64,000 nucleotides of DNA from positions 3,029,501-3,093,500 of the forward strand of contig CATNEN010000005.1 in assembly GCA_950097015.1 (NCBI GenBank). Direction: 5' to 3'. The notes under the pieces are model-generated. The model made no database searches. It was not told where the DNA came from and worked only from the letters and a program-made list of their open reading frames with translations. This stretch comes from Macrostomum hystrix. Its lineage: Eukaryota > Platyhelminthes > Macrostomidae. The position numbers were made by a program, and so were the translations under genes. Positions 22,295 to 34,775 of this stretch are shown piece by piece (within the stretch, counting starts at the first letter, position 1; each line of letters begins with the position of its first letter).

Positions 22295-25200
22295 CCTCAG
22301 ATCCCTAGTTTCATAAGGATCCTCAGATCCCTAGTTTCATAAGGATCTTCAGATCCCTAGTTTCATAAAGATCCTCAGATCCCTAGTTTCATAAGGATCC
22401 TCAGATCCCTAGTTTCATAAGGATCCTCAGATCCCTAGTTTCATAAGGATCCTCAGATCCCTAGTTTCATAAGGATCCTCAGATCCCTAGTTTCATAAGG
22501 ATCCTCAGATCCATAGTTTCATAAGGATCCTCAGATCCATAGTTTCATAAGGATCCTCAGATCCCTAGTTTCATAAGGATCCTCAGATCCATAGTTTCAT
22601 AAGGATCCTCAGATCCATAGTTTCATAAAGATCCTCAGATCCCTAGTTTCATAAAGATCCTCAGATCCCTAGTTTCATAAAGATCCTCAGGATCCCTTGT
22701 TTCATAAGGATCCTCAGATCCCTAGTTTCATAAGGATCCTCAGATCCCTAGTTTCATAAAGATCCTCAGATCCCTAGTTTCATAAAGATCCTCAGATCCC
22801 TTGTTTCATAAGGATCCTCAGATCCCTAGTTTCATAGATCCTCAGATCCCTAGTTTCATAGATCCTCAGATCCATAGTTTCATAAGGATCCTCAGATCCA
22901 TAGTTTCATAAGGATCCTCAGATCCATAGTTTCATAAGGATCCTCAGATCCCTAGTTTCATAAGGATCCTCAGATCCCTAGTTTCATAAGGATCCTCAGA
23001 TCCATAGTTTCATAAGGATCCTCAGATCCATAGTTTCATAGATCCTCAGATCCATAGTTTCATAAGGATCCTCAGATCCATAGTTTCATAGATCCTCAGA
23101 TCCCTAGTTTCATAAGGATCCTCAGATCCCTAGTTTCATAGATCCTCAGATCCATAGTTTCATAGATCCTTAGATCCATAGTTTCATAAGGATCCTCAGA
23201 TCCCTAGTTTCATAAGGATCCTCAGATCCATAGTTTCATAAGGATCCTCAGATCCATAGTTTCATAGATCCTCAGATCCATAGTTTCATAAGGATCCTCA
23301 GATCCATAGTTTCATAGATCCTCAGATCCCTAGTTTCATAAGGATCCTCAGATCCCTAGTTTCATAGATCCTCAGATCCATAGTTTCATAGATCCTTAGA
23401 TCCATAGTTTCATAAGGATCCTCAGATCCCTAGTTTCATAAGGATCCTCAGATCCATAGTTTCATAAGGATCCTCAGATCCATAGTTTCATAGATCCTCA
23501 GATCCATAGTTTCATAAGGATCCTCAGATCCATAGTTTCATAGATCCTCAGATCCCTAGTTTCATAAGGATCCTCAGATCCCTAGTTTCATAGATCCTCA
23601 GATCCATAGTTTCATAGATCCTTAGATCCATAGTTTCATAAGGATCCTCAGATCCATAGTTTCATAGATCCTCAGATCCATAGTTTCATAGATCCTCAGA
23701 TCCATAGTTTCATAAGGATCCTCAGATCCATAGTTTCATAAGGATCCTCAGATCCATAGTTTCATAAGGATCCTCAGATCCCTAGTTTCATAAGGATCCT
23801 CAGATCCCTAGTTTCATAAGGATCCTCAGATCCCTAGTTTCATAAGGATCCTCAGATCCCTAGTTTCATAAGGATCCTCAGTTCCATAGTTTCATAAGGA
23901 TCCTCAGATCCATAGTTTCATAAGGATCCTCAGATCCATAGTTTCATAGATCCTCAGATCCCTAGTTTCATAAGGATCCTCAGATCCCTAGTTTCATAAG
24001 GATCCTCAGATCCATAGTTTCATAGATCCTCAGATCCCTAGTTTCATAAGGATCCTCAGATCCCTAGTTTCATAAGGATCCTCAGATCCCTAGTTTCATA
24101 AAGATCCTCAGATCCCTAGTTTCATAAAGATCCTCAGATCCATAGTTTCATAAGGATCCTCAGATCCATAGTTTCATAAAGATCCTCAGATCCCTAGTTT
24201 CATAGATCCTCAGATCCCTAGTTTCATAAGGATCCTCAGATCCCTAGTTTCATAAGGATCCTCAGATCCCTAGTTTCATAGATCCTCAGATCCCTAGTTT
24301 CATAAGGATCCTCAGATCCCTAGTTTCATAAAGATCCTCAGATCCCTTGTTTCATAAGGATCTTCAGATCCCTTGTTTCATAAAGATCCTCAGATCCCTT
24401 GTTTCATAAGGATCTTCAGATCCCTAGTTTCATAAAGATCCTCAGATCCATAGTTTCATAAAGATCCTCAGATCCCTAGTTTCATAAGGATCCTCAGATC
24501 CCTAGTTTCATAAGGATCCTCAGATCCCTAGTTTCATAAGGATCCTCAGATCCATAGTTTCATAGATCCTCAGATCCCTAGTTTCATAAGGATCCTCAGA
24601 TCCCTAGTTTCATAAGGATCCTCAGATCCCTAGTTTCATAAAGATCCTCAGATCCCTAGTTTCATAAGGATCCTCAGATCCCTAGTTTCATAGATCCTCA
24701 GATCCCTAGTTTCATAGATCCTCAGATCCATAGTTTCATAGATCCTCAGATCCCTAGTTTCATAGATCCTCAGATCCATAGTTTCATAAGGATCCTCAGA
24801 TCCCTAGTTTCATAAGGATCCTCAGATCCCTAGTTTCATAGATCCTCAGATCCCTAGTTTCATAGATCCTCAGATCCATAGTTTCATAAGGATCCTCAGA
24901 TCCCTAGTTTCATAGATCCTTAGATCCATAGTTTCATAAGGATCCTCAGATCCCTAGTTTCATAGATCCTTAGATCCATAGTTTCATAAGGATCCTCAGA
25001 TCCCTAGTTTCATAAGGATCCTCAGATCCATAGTTTCATAAGGATCCTCAGATCCATAGTTTCATAAGGATCCTCAGATCCATAGTTTCATAGATCCTCA
25101 GATCCATAGTTTCATAAGGATCCTCAGATCCATAGTTTCATAAGGATCCTCAGATCCATAGTTTCATAGACCCTCAGATCCCTAGTTTCATAAGGATCCT

Positions 25201-26365
25201 CAGATCCATAGTTTCATAGATCCTCAGATCCCTAGTTTCATAAGGATCCTCAGATCCCTAGTTTCATAGATCCTCAGATCCATAGTTTCATAGATCCTTA
25301 GATCCATAGTTTCATAAGGATCCTCAGATCCCTAGTTTCATAAGGATCCTCAGATCCCTAGTTTCATAGATCCTCAGATCCATAGTTTCATAAGGATCCT
25401 CAGATCCATAGTTTCATAAGGATCCTCAGATCCATAGTTTCATAAGGATCCTCAGATCCATAGTTTCATAAGGATCCTCAGATCCCTAGTTTCATAGATC
25501 CTCAGATCCATAGTTTCATAAGGATCCTCAGATCCCTAGTTTCATAAGGATCCTCAGATCCCTAGTTTCATAAGGATCCTCAGATCCCTAGTTTCATAAG
25601 GATCCTCAGATCCCTAGTTTCATAAGGATCCTCAGATCCATAGTTTCATAAGGATCCTCAGATCCATAGTTTCATAAGGATCCTCAGATCCCTAGTTTCA
25701 TAAGGATCCTCAGATCCATAGTTTCATAAGGATCCTCAGATCCATAGTTTCATAAGGATCCTCAGATCCATAGTTTCATAAGGATCCTCAGATCCCTAGT
25801 TTCATAAGGATCCTCAGATCCCTAGTTTCATAAGGATCTTCAGATCCCTTGTTTCATAAGGATCCTCAGATCCCTAGTTTCATAAAGATCCTCAGATCCC
25901 TAGTTTCATAAAGATCCTCAGATCCCTAGTTTCATAAAGATCCTCAGATCCCTTGTTTCATAAGGATCCTCAGATCCCTAGTTTCATAAGGATCTTCAGA
26001 TCCCTAGTTTCATAAAGATCCTCAGATCCCTTGTTTCATAAGGATCCTCAGATCCCTAGTTTCATAAGGATCCTCAGATCCATAGTTTCATAAGGATCCT
26101 CAGATCCCTAGTTTCATAAGGATCCTCAGATCCCTAGTTTCATAAGGATCCTCAGATCCATAGTTTCATAAGGATCCTCAGATCCCTAGTTTCATAAGGA
26201 TCCTCAGATCCCTAGTTTCATAAGGATCCTCAGATCCCTAGTTTCATAAGGATCCTCAGATCCCTAGTTTCATAAGGATCCTCAGATCCATAGTTTCATA
26301 AGGATCCTCAGATCCATAGTTTCATAAGGATCCTCAGATCCCTAGTTTCATAAGGATCCTCAGAT
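22295..26365. repeat. 4-kb satellite-like array, 26/23-bp unit, downstream of the brainiac-like gene
   Basis: About 165 copies of GATCCTCAGATCCCTAGTTT plus CATAAG. Two unit lengths alternate (with or without AAG), along with CCCTAG/CCATAG/CCCTTG variants, so most units can be typed. Blocks of about 230 bp recur (around 23110, 23340 and 23570), evidence of higher-order duplication. It lies about 100 bases past the stop codon of the gene. Confidence 0.97.
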
Positions 26366-27114
26366 TTAAAATCTATGATCTAAGGATTGAGAAAATATCG
26401 TTAAATTTTTAGTTATATAACTTTGTTCTCTTTCACTGTGCTTTGATATTTATATTTTATTCTTGTGTTTTTTATTTTATTTTTTATGAAATAGTTTTCT
26501 GTATGTGCAATAGCATAAACTAGTTGTCAGTGTTTTTATTGATACATTTTCTCTAGATACAATTGTTTAGCATGAATCATAAGTTCATTATGAATTAACT
26601 ATTTAAATTTGATTTTAAAAAAATACGATCTGCTTGCCACACACCACTGTTGACTTTAGAGTTTTGCATTCATTCAATTCTAACTGCTTAGTCATTTGCT
26701 TTCATATTAAAAATTATTTTCCTTTCCGACTTTTGCCCGTGTCCGCTATGCTACTTTTGTCATGATACAAAAAATCCTAATTTCTTCCGCTAAATTAACG
26801 AACCTAGTATTATTTTTCTTTTCTTCTTGGGTTTTAAAAGCACCAGTTCAATATTAAATATTCGTTATTATATAAGTAGTAACTTGAAAATATTAAAATG
26901 TTTAAACGTTTCGTTCAACTTTGAATTGAATTATGGCGTTTAGAATCATTTTGCCATTGTATTGTACGTATTGCACTATTTTTTCTTCCCGTTTTGCTGA
27001 ACAACTTTTTCTAATAAAGCAATATCTAAATTGGAGTGCAATCTTATCTGACTGCGAAAAAAAATGCTTACAAATTGCTTTTTTCTTTCTTTTTTACGCA
27101 ATTCGATGTACACT
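26366..27114. other. AT-rich intergenic DNA
   Basis: No gene or ordered repeat seen between the two arrays. The 86-codon frame at 26933 has no recognisable domain and runs into the next array. Confidence 0.5.
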
Positions 27115-27745
27115 CGACTCGCTCTCAGATAAGCTCCACCCCAACGACCTAATGCTCATTGGCTCTCAGATAAGCCCCACCCCAACGACCTAATGCTCAT
27201 TGGCTCTCAGTTAAGCTCCACCCCAACGACCTAATGCTCATTGGCTCTCAGATAAGCCCCACTCCAACGACCTAATGCTCATTGGCTCTCAGATAAGCTC
27301 CACCCCAACGACCTAATGCTCATTGGCTCTCAGATAAGCCCCAACCCAACGACCTAATGCTCATTGGCTCTCAGATAAGCTCCACCCCAACGACCTAATG
27401 CTCATTGGCTCTCAGATAAGCCCCAACCCAACGACCTAATGCTCATTGGCTCTCAGATAAGCTCCACCCCAACGACCTAATGCTCATTGGCTCTCAGATA
27501 AGCTCCACCCCAACGACCTAATGCTCATTGGCTCTCAGATAAGCCCCAACCCAACGACCTAATGCTCATTGGCTCTCAGTTAAGCTCCACCCCAACGACC
27601 TAATGCTCATTTGCTCTCAGATAAGCCCCAACCCAACGACCTAATGCTCATTGGCTCTCAGTTAAGCTCCACCCCAACGACCTAATGCTCATTGGCTCTC
27701 AGATAAGCCCCACCCCAACGACCTAATGCTCATTGGCTCTCACAT
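27115..27745. repeat. 41-bp tandem array, intergenic
   Basis: About 15 copies of CTCTCAGATAAGCTCCACCC plus CAACGACCTAATGCTCATTGG. Each unit carries CATTGGC, which is not obviously functional here. Confidence 0.95.
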
Positions 27746-29429
27746 CTATAAGGTTTATATCTAAAAAGGTGTGTCTTGTTAAAAACCAGTGTATCTTTTA
27801 AACATCTGATCTCATGTCAGGATATGTGCAAAATGTTATCATATCGTAATTCGTAAAAATTTGCATTCAAATGAAAGTATTCACTAAAACGCTGCTGACC
27901 TGATTTGCGAATCGTGTGTTGTCAAGAGTGGGGTTAAAGTAATACTCGTACTTACTCTAGCCTGCTGCCCACTGCTTCCCCTGTTCTATAGTATTATTTT
28001 ATTAGCTTGTAATTGTTTTCAAATTTTCTGTTACATATTATTTTTATGGCTTTCTTTTTTTCGATTTTTTTTGCCAACTTGCATCCTATGAGAACAATAT
28101 ATGTGATGCAGCAAACTGTTTAACTGGCAATTTTATTTGTTGATCTTCCTAAAAATATAGCATTAAAAAACTTTCTTGACTTTGAGTTTCCTATTAACAT
28201 TTTGATAATTACCAATGTACACCGTTCTATGGTGCTGTTCGTTGACATTAAAATATTAGTGAAAACTATTAGGCACTGAACTGACAGTCGGAATACTTAG
28301 AATGTCTTTTAAATTTCTTGATCTAGTCTGCATAATATTTATGAATATGTACATAGGAGAGTTATTGAAATCAAATGAATATTTTGAGAAGAAAACGACA
28401 TCTTGAGATTTTATAAATAATCAAACGTCATTTTTAACGGAATTAATTAATCATTAAATTTGAAAAATCTCAGAGCCAAGACAAATATTCTCCACGACGC
28501 CACACCCACCCTAATCTCTACCAAAGCCTATGCGTTCAAGATGAAAAACGAATAATTAAATGAAACAAAATCTATTTATTTAATGACAAAAAACAATGAA
28601 AACTAATATGTTATAATGACACTTTTAATAGCGAGGCAGAATTAATTGCAAAACTAGTTAATTGTCTATCCTTTTAATCAGGAATTCACTGCAGTACAGT
28701 AGTAGCGTTATCTAGTGCGTAATATTATGCCGTAGAGGTAAATGGGAGCATTGTGAGTGGATTTGCGCATAGATAGACAAATAAATCTTATATTCCACTA
28801 AATCTTCTATCCTACAACAAAGCAGTAGGATAATTATAGAATAGTCAAACGAGAAAACAAAATAGAGCATAAAAGATCAATAGTAGAGAAATTTCAGCAT
28901 TTTACCGTTATTATTGACTAATTATTGAGTAAAACAATTTCGATAGTTTGTTGAATCAAACTTACTACCTACACTACTTACAAGATCAATATAATTAGTA
29001 TGAGTGTACATGTGTTTAGACATTAGAGAACTGAAAGGATACAGTGGAAGTAGGTAACTTATTCTCTATTAGAAAATTACGCAAAAGTAAATAACTTCAA
29101 ACTAGCTTTTCGTCTGACCAATACAATTGGAAACAAAATTTAATTTTCAAAAAAAACTCTAGATAAAACTCTGCAGGAAACTACTAACCATGATTCACAA
29201 CACAATTAATACTACAAGTTAATTATTATAGTTTTAACAGAGACATAATAAGCACTTGCCTATGAATAGCTAGCGCGCAGGACGCAGGAGTTACAATAAG
29301 TAGCGACACATTGAAACCACTAGATCAGATTACTTAGGCGACGCAAATTTATATTGTATTGTTTAGAAGTACAGATAAATAGTAAACGCTGATTAGGTGG
29401 GACGAATGGTTACGTGGAGAATTGTTCAT
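27746..29429. other. AT-rich intergenic DNA between convergent genes
   Basis: Nothing coding or repetitive recognised. It separates the 3' ends of the brainiac-like gene and the V-ATPase C gene. Confidence 0.5.
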
Positions 29430-29815
29430 TAGGGTCCGGGGTTGGCCGCCGGTAGAGCTTGCGTACACTGGGGTAGGGGAAGGGGCTGGCAGCGGGCAGA
29501 GCTTGCGTACACTGGGGTAGGGGGAGGGGCTGGCAGCGGGCAGAGCTTGCGTACACTGGGGTAGGGGGAGGGGCTGGCCTCGGGCAGAGCTTGCGTACAC
29601 TGGGGCAAGGTGAGGAATTGTGCACGGGAAGGGCTGGCAGCGGGCAGAGCTTGCGTACACTAGGGTAGGGGGAGGGGTTGGCCTCGGGCAGAGCTTGCGT
29701 ACACTGGGGTAGGGAGAGGGGTTGGCAGCGGGCAGAACTTGCGTACACTGGGGTTGGCAGCGGGCAGAGCTTGCGAAAACTGGGGCAGGGGAGGAATTGT
29801 GCACGGGAAGGGTTT
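29430..29815. repeat. 44-bp GC-rich tandem array, V-ATPase C 3' flank
   Basis: About 8-9 copies of GGGTAGGGGGAGGGGCTGGC plus AGCGGGCAGAGCTTGCGTACACTG. The purine-rich G-runs lie on the plus strand, antisense to the neighbouring gene. Confidence 0.92.
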
Positions 29816-29860
29816 ACATACAATGGGGCTATTGCTTTGCTTATTTATGTATTATTATGG

Positions 29861-29866
29861 TTTATT
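29861..29866 (-). promoter_or_regulatory. Candidate polyadenylation signal for V-ATPase C
   Basis: AATAAA on the minus strand about 150 bases past the stop codon at 30015. Position fits a short 3' UTR; cleavage site not visible. Confidence 0.45.
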
Positions 29867-30014
29867 TCGAGCCATATAAAAATGTAAGTCTTTTGCATGC
29901 GTTTTGGAAATGTTATCGTCATAAAGAGTGCAGGATATTATGCCATTCGTTACGAATAAAGAAAAAAACATGAACATCATCGTATTTCATCCTGGGTTAG
30001 CCACACATTCCAGT

Positions 30015-32951
30015 TTAGAATGCACCTTTCTTCACCGTGGTCTCCATCATATTGACGCTAATCTCGTAAAACACATAGGGATGATAAGCCTGCTGAGCTG
30101 GCATCAGGCCGGGCACCTCCGCGCCGCCCATCTCAACCGGAGCTCCGCCCATGTGGTCCAGATAGCGATATGTGCTGGCCAGGGTGTCCCGCAACTTCTT
30201 GACCGTCTTCCGGTTCGGCCGCATCAGCACAGCCTGCGGTTGGGATTTAAGATTTTTGTTAGAACTCGGGATTCGGTGTGGGACAATAGGATGGGATTCG
30301 GTGTGGTATGCTGGATAGGATTTGGTGTGGGATGCTGGATAATATTCGGTGTGGGATAACTGGATAGGATTCGTGTGGGATATTAGGATGGGATTCGGTG
30401 TGGGATAATTGGATGGGATTCGGTGTGGGATAATTGGATGGGATTCGGTGTGGGATAATTGGATGGGATTCGGTGTGGGACAATAGGATGGGATTCGGTG
30501 TGGTATGCTGGATAGAAGGATTTGGTGTGGGATGCTGGATAGGATTCGTGTGGGATAACTGGATAGGATTCGTGTGGGATATAAGGATGGGATTCGGTGT
30601 GGGATAATTGGATGGGATTCGGTGTGGGATAATTGGATGGGATTCGGTGTGGGATATCAGGATGGGATTTGGTGTGGGATATCAGGATAGTATTTGGTGT
30701 GGGATTTTATGATGGGATTCGGTGCGGGATAACTGGATTGGATTTGGTACAAAGCCAGGTAGATAAGCAGACCTGGAAGTTGACAGGTAGTCCATAGCGC
30801 AGCACGGACTCAACAAACACCCTGAGCGCTTTGATGTGTATCCAGGCGATGAATGACTCGGAGAAGTTCACGGTCAGCCAACGGACCAGCGGCGCATACT
30901 GGCGCTGCTTGTCGTCAGCTAGTCGGGCGCGCTCGTTCTTGGACGCCTGCAGGCTGTTCTCGTCATAGGTGAAGTCGCGCACCATGAATTTGTTCTCGCG
31001 GCATTTGTGCTTGAAATCGTCTTGACACTTGCGGAATAAAGTAGCCGTCACCAGCATGTGATCCGAGTCCTGAGCAGCAGCGGGCTCATTGTGATAATCC
31101 CTCCTCCACATAGTGAGTTCGATAATCCCTTCTTCCGTAGGTGAGTTCGACAATCCCTTCTCCCCAAGGCGAGTTCGATAATCCATTCTTCTCAAAAAAT
31201 ACCAAGGTGAGTTCGATAATCCCTTCTTATCAAAGAATCCCAAGGCGAGTTCGATAATCCCTTCTCTCCTAGGTGAGTTCGATAATCCCTTCTTATCAAA
31301 GAATCCCAAGGCGAGTTCGATAATCCCTTCTCTCCTAGGTGAGTTCGATAATCCCTTCTCGCCGAGGCGAGTTCGATAATCCCTTGTCTCCGAGGGGAGT
31401 TCGATAATCCCTTCTCTCCAAAGTGAGTTCAATAATCCCTTCTTCCCAAAGAATCCCAAGGTGAGTTCGATAATCCCTTCTCGCCGAGGCGAGTTCGATA
31501 ATCCCTTGTCTCCGAGGGGAGTTCGATAATCCCTTCTCTCTGAAGTGAGTTCGATAATCCTTTCTTCCCAAAGAATCCCAAGGTGAGTTCGATAATCCCT
31601 TCTTATCAAAGAATCCCAAGGCGAGTTCGATAATCCCTTCTCTCCTAGGTGAGTTCGATAATCCATTCTTATCAAAGAATCCCAAGGCGAGTTCGATAAT
31701 CCCTTCTCTCCTAGGTGAGTTCGATAATCCCTTCTCGCCGAGGCGAGTTCGATAATCCCTTGTCTCCGAGGGGAGTTCGATAATCCCTTCTCTCCGAAGT
31801 GAGTTCGATAATCCCTTCTTCCCAAAGAATCCCAAGGTGAGTCCGACAATACCTTCTGCCCAAGATAAGTTCGATAATCCTCTCTGCTCAAGGTGAGTTC
31901 GATAATCCCTTTCCTCGCCAACGGGAGTTCGATAATCCCTTCTTCCCAAGATAAGTTCGATAATCCCCTCTGCTCAAGGTGAGTTCGATAATCATTTTCC
32001 CTCAAACTGTTCAGTTCGAAAATCTCTTTTCAACTGGATGAATTTAACTATCCCTTCCAATCAATTCGATAAGGGACTCGATAATCCCTTCATCCATTCC
32101 ATAATCCATCATCTTATAAAATCATTAATACATTGATAATGTTAGTAAGATAATCGCTTCTCCCTCAGGTTGGTTTAACAATAACCTTACTGAATTTGAT
32201 AATCCCTTATCCATCAAGTAGATTTATGTACGATAATCCCTACCCAATATAAGAATTCCGATAAACTTGCACAACTTCATTAATAAAAGAGATCAATTTG
32301 CACACAAACCTGAGTAACAAGCTGCGAACTTCTTGGTACAACGAACTCGGCCAAGCGCTCGTACTTCAGCCACCAGTCGTTGGCCATAGACAATGGAACT
32401 ACGACCAGCAGAGTGACCAAGTACTCGCTATCCATAACAAAGTGTTCGCGTTTAACTAATCCACCAAGATTCTTTGTCATCAAACTGCCGGTCTCTTTGC
32501 GATCCAACTGGCTTAGATTGTTCTTCAAGTCCAAATAGTTCTTGGCTCGAGTCTTCAAATCGGCTTCAATTTTAGCCACTTGGCCAACTATGATATCTGT
32601 CAGGCTGGGCAGAGGCTGCTTTGGCGGATATTTGCCAGTCTCCCAGGTGAATCTTGTCAGATAAGATTCTAGATCCAGGCCGTTCACTTTCAGACTCTCC
32701 TGAAGCTTGGCTTGGCCGCCTTCGAGGACGTCACTAAGGACACTGACAACCCGGCGCGTTGTTGCCTCGCAGAATGTGTCGTGCTTGGCTAACTCATCAG
32801 ATAGGCCAACTAGAACATCGAGGGTGCCAACTTTCAGTTCTGGGGTGTTAAACTTCCAGTTGACAGACAGGGTGCTCGTGATGGCGTTAAGCTTGTCAAA
32901 GGCCTGCTGTGGCGTCTTCTCGCCAGGCAGTGAGATAAGCCAATAGTCCAT
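30015..32951 (-). CDS. ATP6V1C: V-type proton ATPase subunit C
   Basis: Minus-strand exons 32951-32310, 31069-30773 and 30233-30015 give 385 residues (human C1 has 382); both introns are phase 0. Near-identical family segments include [68 protein letters not shown] and [18 protein letters not shown], and the C-terminal [13 protein letters not shown]. Subunit C is the stator part of the cytosolic V1 sector that bridges V1 and V0 and is released when the pump is switched off (family knowledge). The exon 2 acceptor at CTGCTCAG|GAC was preferred over one 15 bases upstream because it matches the spacing of relatives. Both introns are filled with arrays. The start lies head-to-head with EFHB, 1.8 kb away. 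Confidence 0.97.
30255..30750. repeat. ~25-bp tandem array, V-ATPase C intron 2
   Basis: About 20 copies of GGGATTCGGTGTGGGATAAT plus TGGAT, with a shorter TTCGTGTGGGATA form. It nearly fills the intron. Confidence 0.93.
31090..32010. repeat. Compound 28/38-bp tandem array, V-ATPase C intron 1
   Basis: The core GAGTTCGATAATCCCTTCT is followed either by a short spacer (CTCCTAGGT, CGCCGAGGC) or a longer one (ATCAAAGAATCCCAAGGC). The long and short units alternate in a repeated order, so this is a higher-order repeat. It starts about 20 bases upstream of the exon 2 acceptor and stays open in frame with exon 2 on the minus strand. Confidence 0.93.
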
Positions 32952-34775
32952 GAGGATTTGTTGTTTTATGGGAACTTTGATAATGCTTCAAGTTATGTGT
33001 AATTATTTGCCTAATATAAAGCACTGAAAAATAAAAGATGAAAATTTTAATAAATACTTTTTGAAAACAATATATGTTTGCATTGAATGCTGTAGATTAT
33101 CATTTTCAGCAAAAATTGTACATAATGGTAAAGGATTCACATTTAATATGAAGAATAGCCAAATTCTTTATAATTAAAAAAGATAAAATACTAAATGTAG
33201 CACCATTTATTTATACATTATATATAATGTTTTAAGTTGAATAGCTAACAGGTGGGCATATCTTAAAAAGAGATAATTTATGATATACATAAATGATAAC
33301 AACCCAAAGACTATCTTAATAACAGTTAAAAAAATTATCGGTAATAGCTAAGTTGCAAAATTTTACCAACTTGAGTAAAAAATCAAAAGGAGACCTGAGA
33401 AAAATAAAAACAATGGAAGCAAAGAAAACAGAAAGGAGAAGAAGTTAACAGAAAGAGGTTAAGAAAGAGAAGACGAAACTGAGAAAACAGTAAAGGATTT
33501 TTTGGGGCAAGCAGAAAATAATTGGAACTTTTTTTGCAAAGAAACTGACAAGGCGACGATAAAATTTAAAGTAAAACTAAGTCACAAATAAAACAAAGAA
33601 ATAAACAAGGTCACTTAAGCCATAGGGAAGGAAACTAAGTGACAAATATAAACTAGTAAGTCTCAGTTGAGCGAACTAAAGTTCTTTATGTTATTTTCAG
33701 CAATCCACTGCTTGTACAGCTAGGCAAGGGTTAGCTGCTATTTCTTTTGAATATTCGTTGGCGTTTAGCCAACTGAATTCTGTGAGTTTACTGAAAATTC
33801 TAGGCATCTCATTTCACTTTGAGTTGCTGGTAACCTAGCAGAAGCAAATTCTAATGCACATGTGAAGGAACATTAAAAATTGTAATAATTTACAATTTAG
33901 TATTACGAATAGTTTCAGCTAACTAAACTTAGACGAGAAAGAATAGATACTCCTATATTTTATTGGAGTGTTTCGTAGAAAACGTAAACATCATATTATT
34001 AAAAATTATCAGTGACACAGAGTAAAACACTACTGATAATTTAAATCCAAAAAAATGTATTAAAGTTGAATATTTGCTTCACAAAGGCGAGAAAGTTATT
34101 TTTAAACTACATATTTTTTCACAATATTTAACCTTAAGAAATTCTATGCTTTTAAGCTATAGCGACAAATATTTTAAATTCACATTTTGACCCTTAATTT
34201 TTATCAAATTATACGTTCGGATGTGCTCGTGCTCATTGTTATCAAATTTAAACTAATTTCAGACTCTCCTTCTGAGGTGTCTCTTTTCAGATTTCAAGAA
34301 TTAAAAATTTATATGTGAAAATTTTAGGTAATAATATAGGAAGTTATTTACTTTACTTTACAAGCGTATGTGCTTTACGTTTTTGGCTGAATTAAAAGTA
34401 TATTGACATGGCACTGACTAGCAGAGCTTAGGGACTAAAGTACAAAATATTTATATGCCTTTAATATAATTTAATAGTATCTAGTAAATCTGCTGTATAT
34501 AAATCTGCAGGACTAAAACTTTATGATGTCAAAAAGTACATTTGAAGCAAGGTCATTTCTTTTAAAAAAATGTTGCGGAATAATATGTAGATATTTTATT
34601 ATATACTTTGGTAATGCGTTTCCACTAGTTCCTCTTGTTCTTTGCATAACAACAATAAACAAAAATAGTGGCTGCAATGGTATACTTTTTCGGAACATTT
34701 TGTTCCCATATACAAAGCTATATAACATTCTGCAACAAAGCATTTAAATTACAAAAAATTGCAGCAACTATAATT
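32952..34775. other. AT-rich divergent promoter region, V-ATPase C / EFHB
   Basis: About 1.8 kb between two divergent start codons. No exon or tandem array seen. Frames at 34513-34747 lack codon structure or domains and are not called. Confidence 0.5.

Noticed and set aside
26933-27193. Small gene of 86 codons
   Set aside because: No domain or splice context, AT-rich composition, and its end is formed by the 41-bp array.
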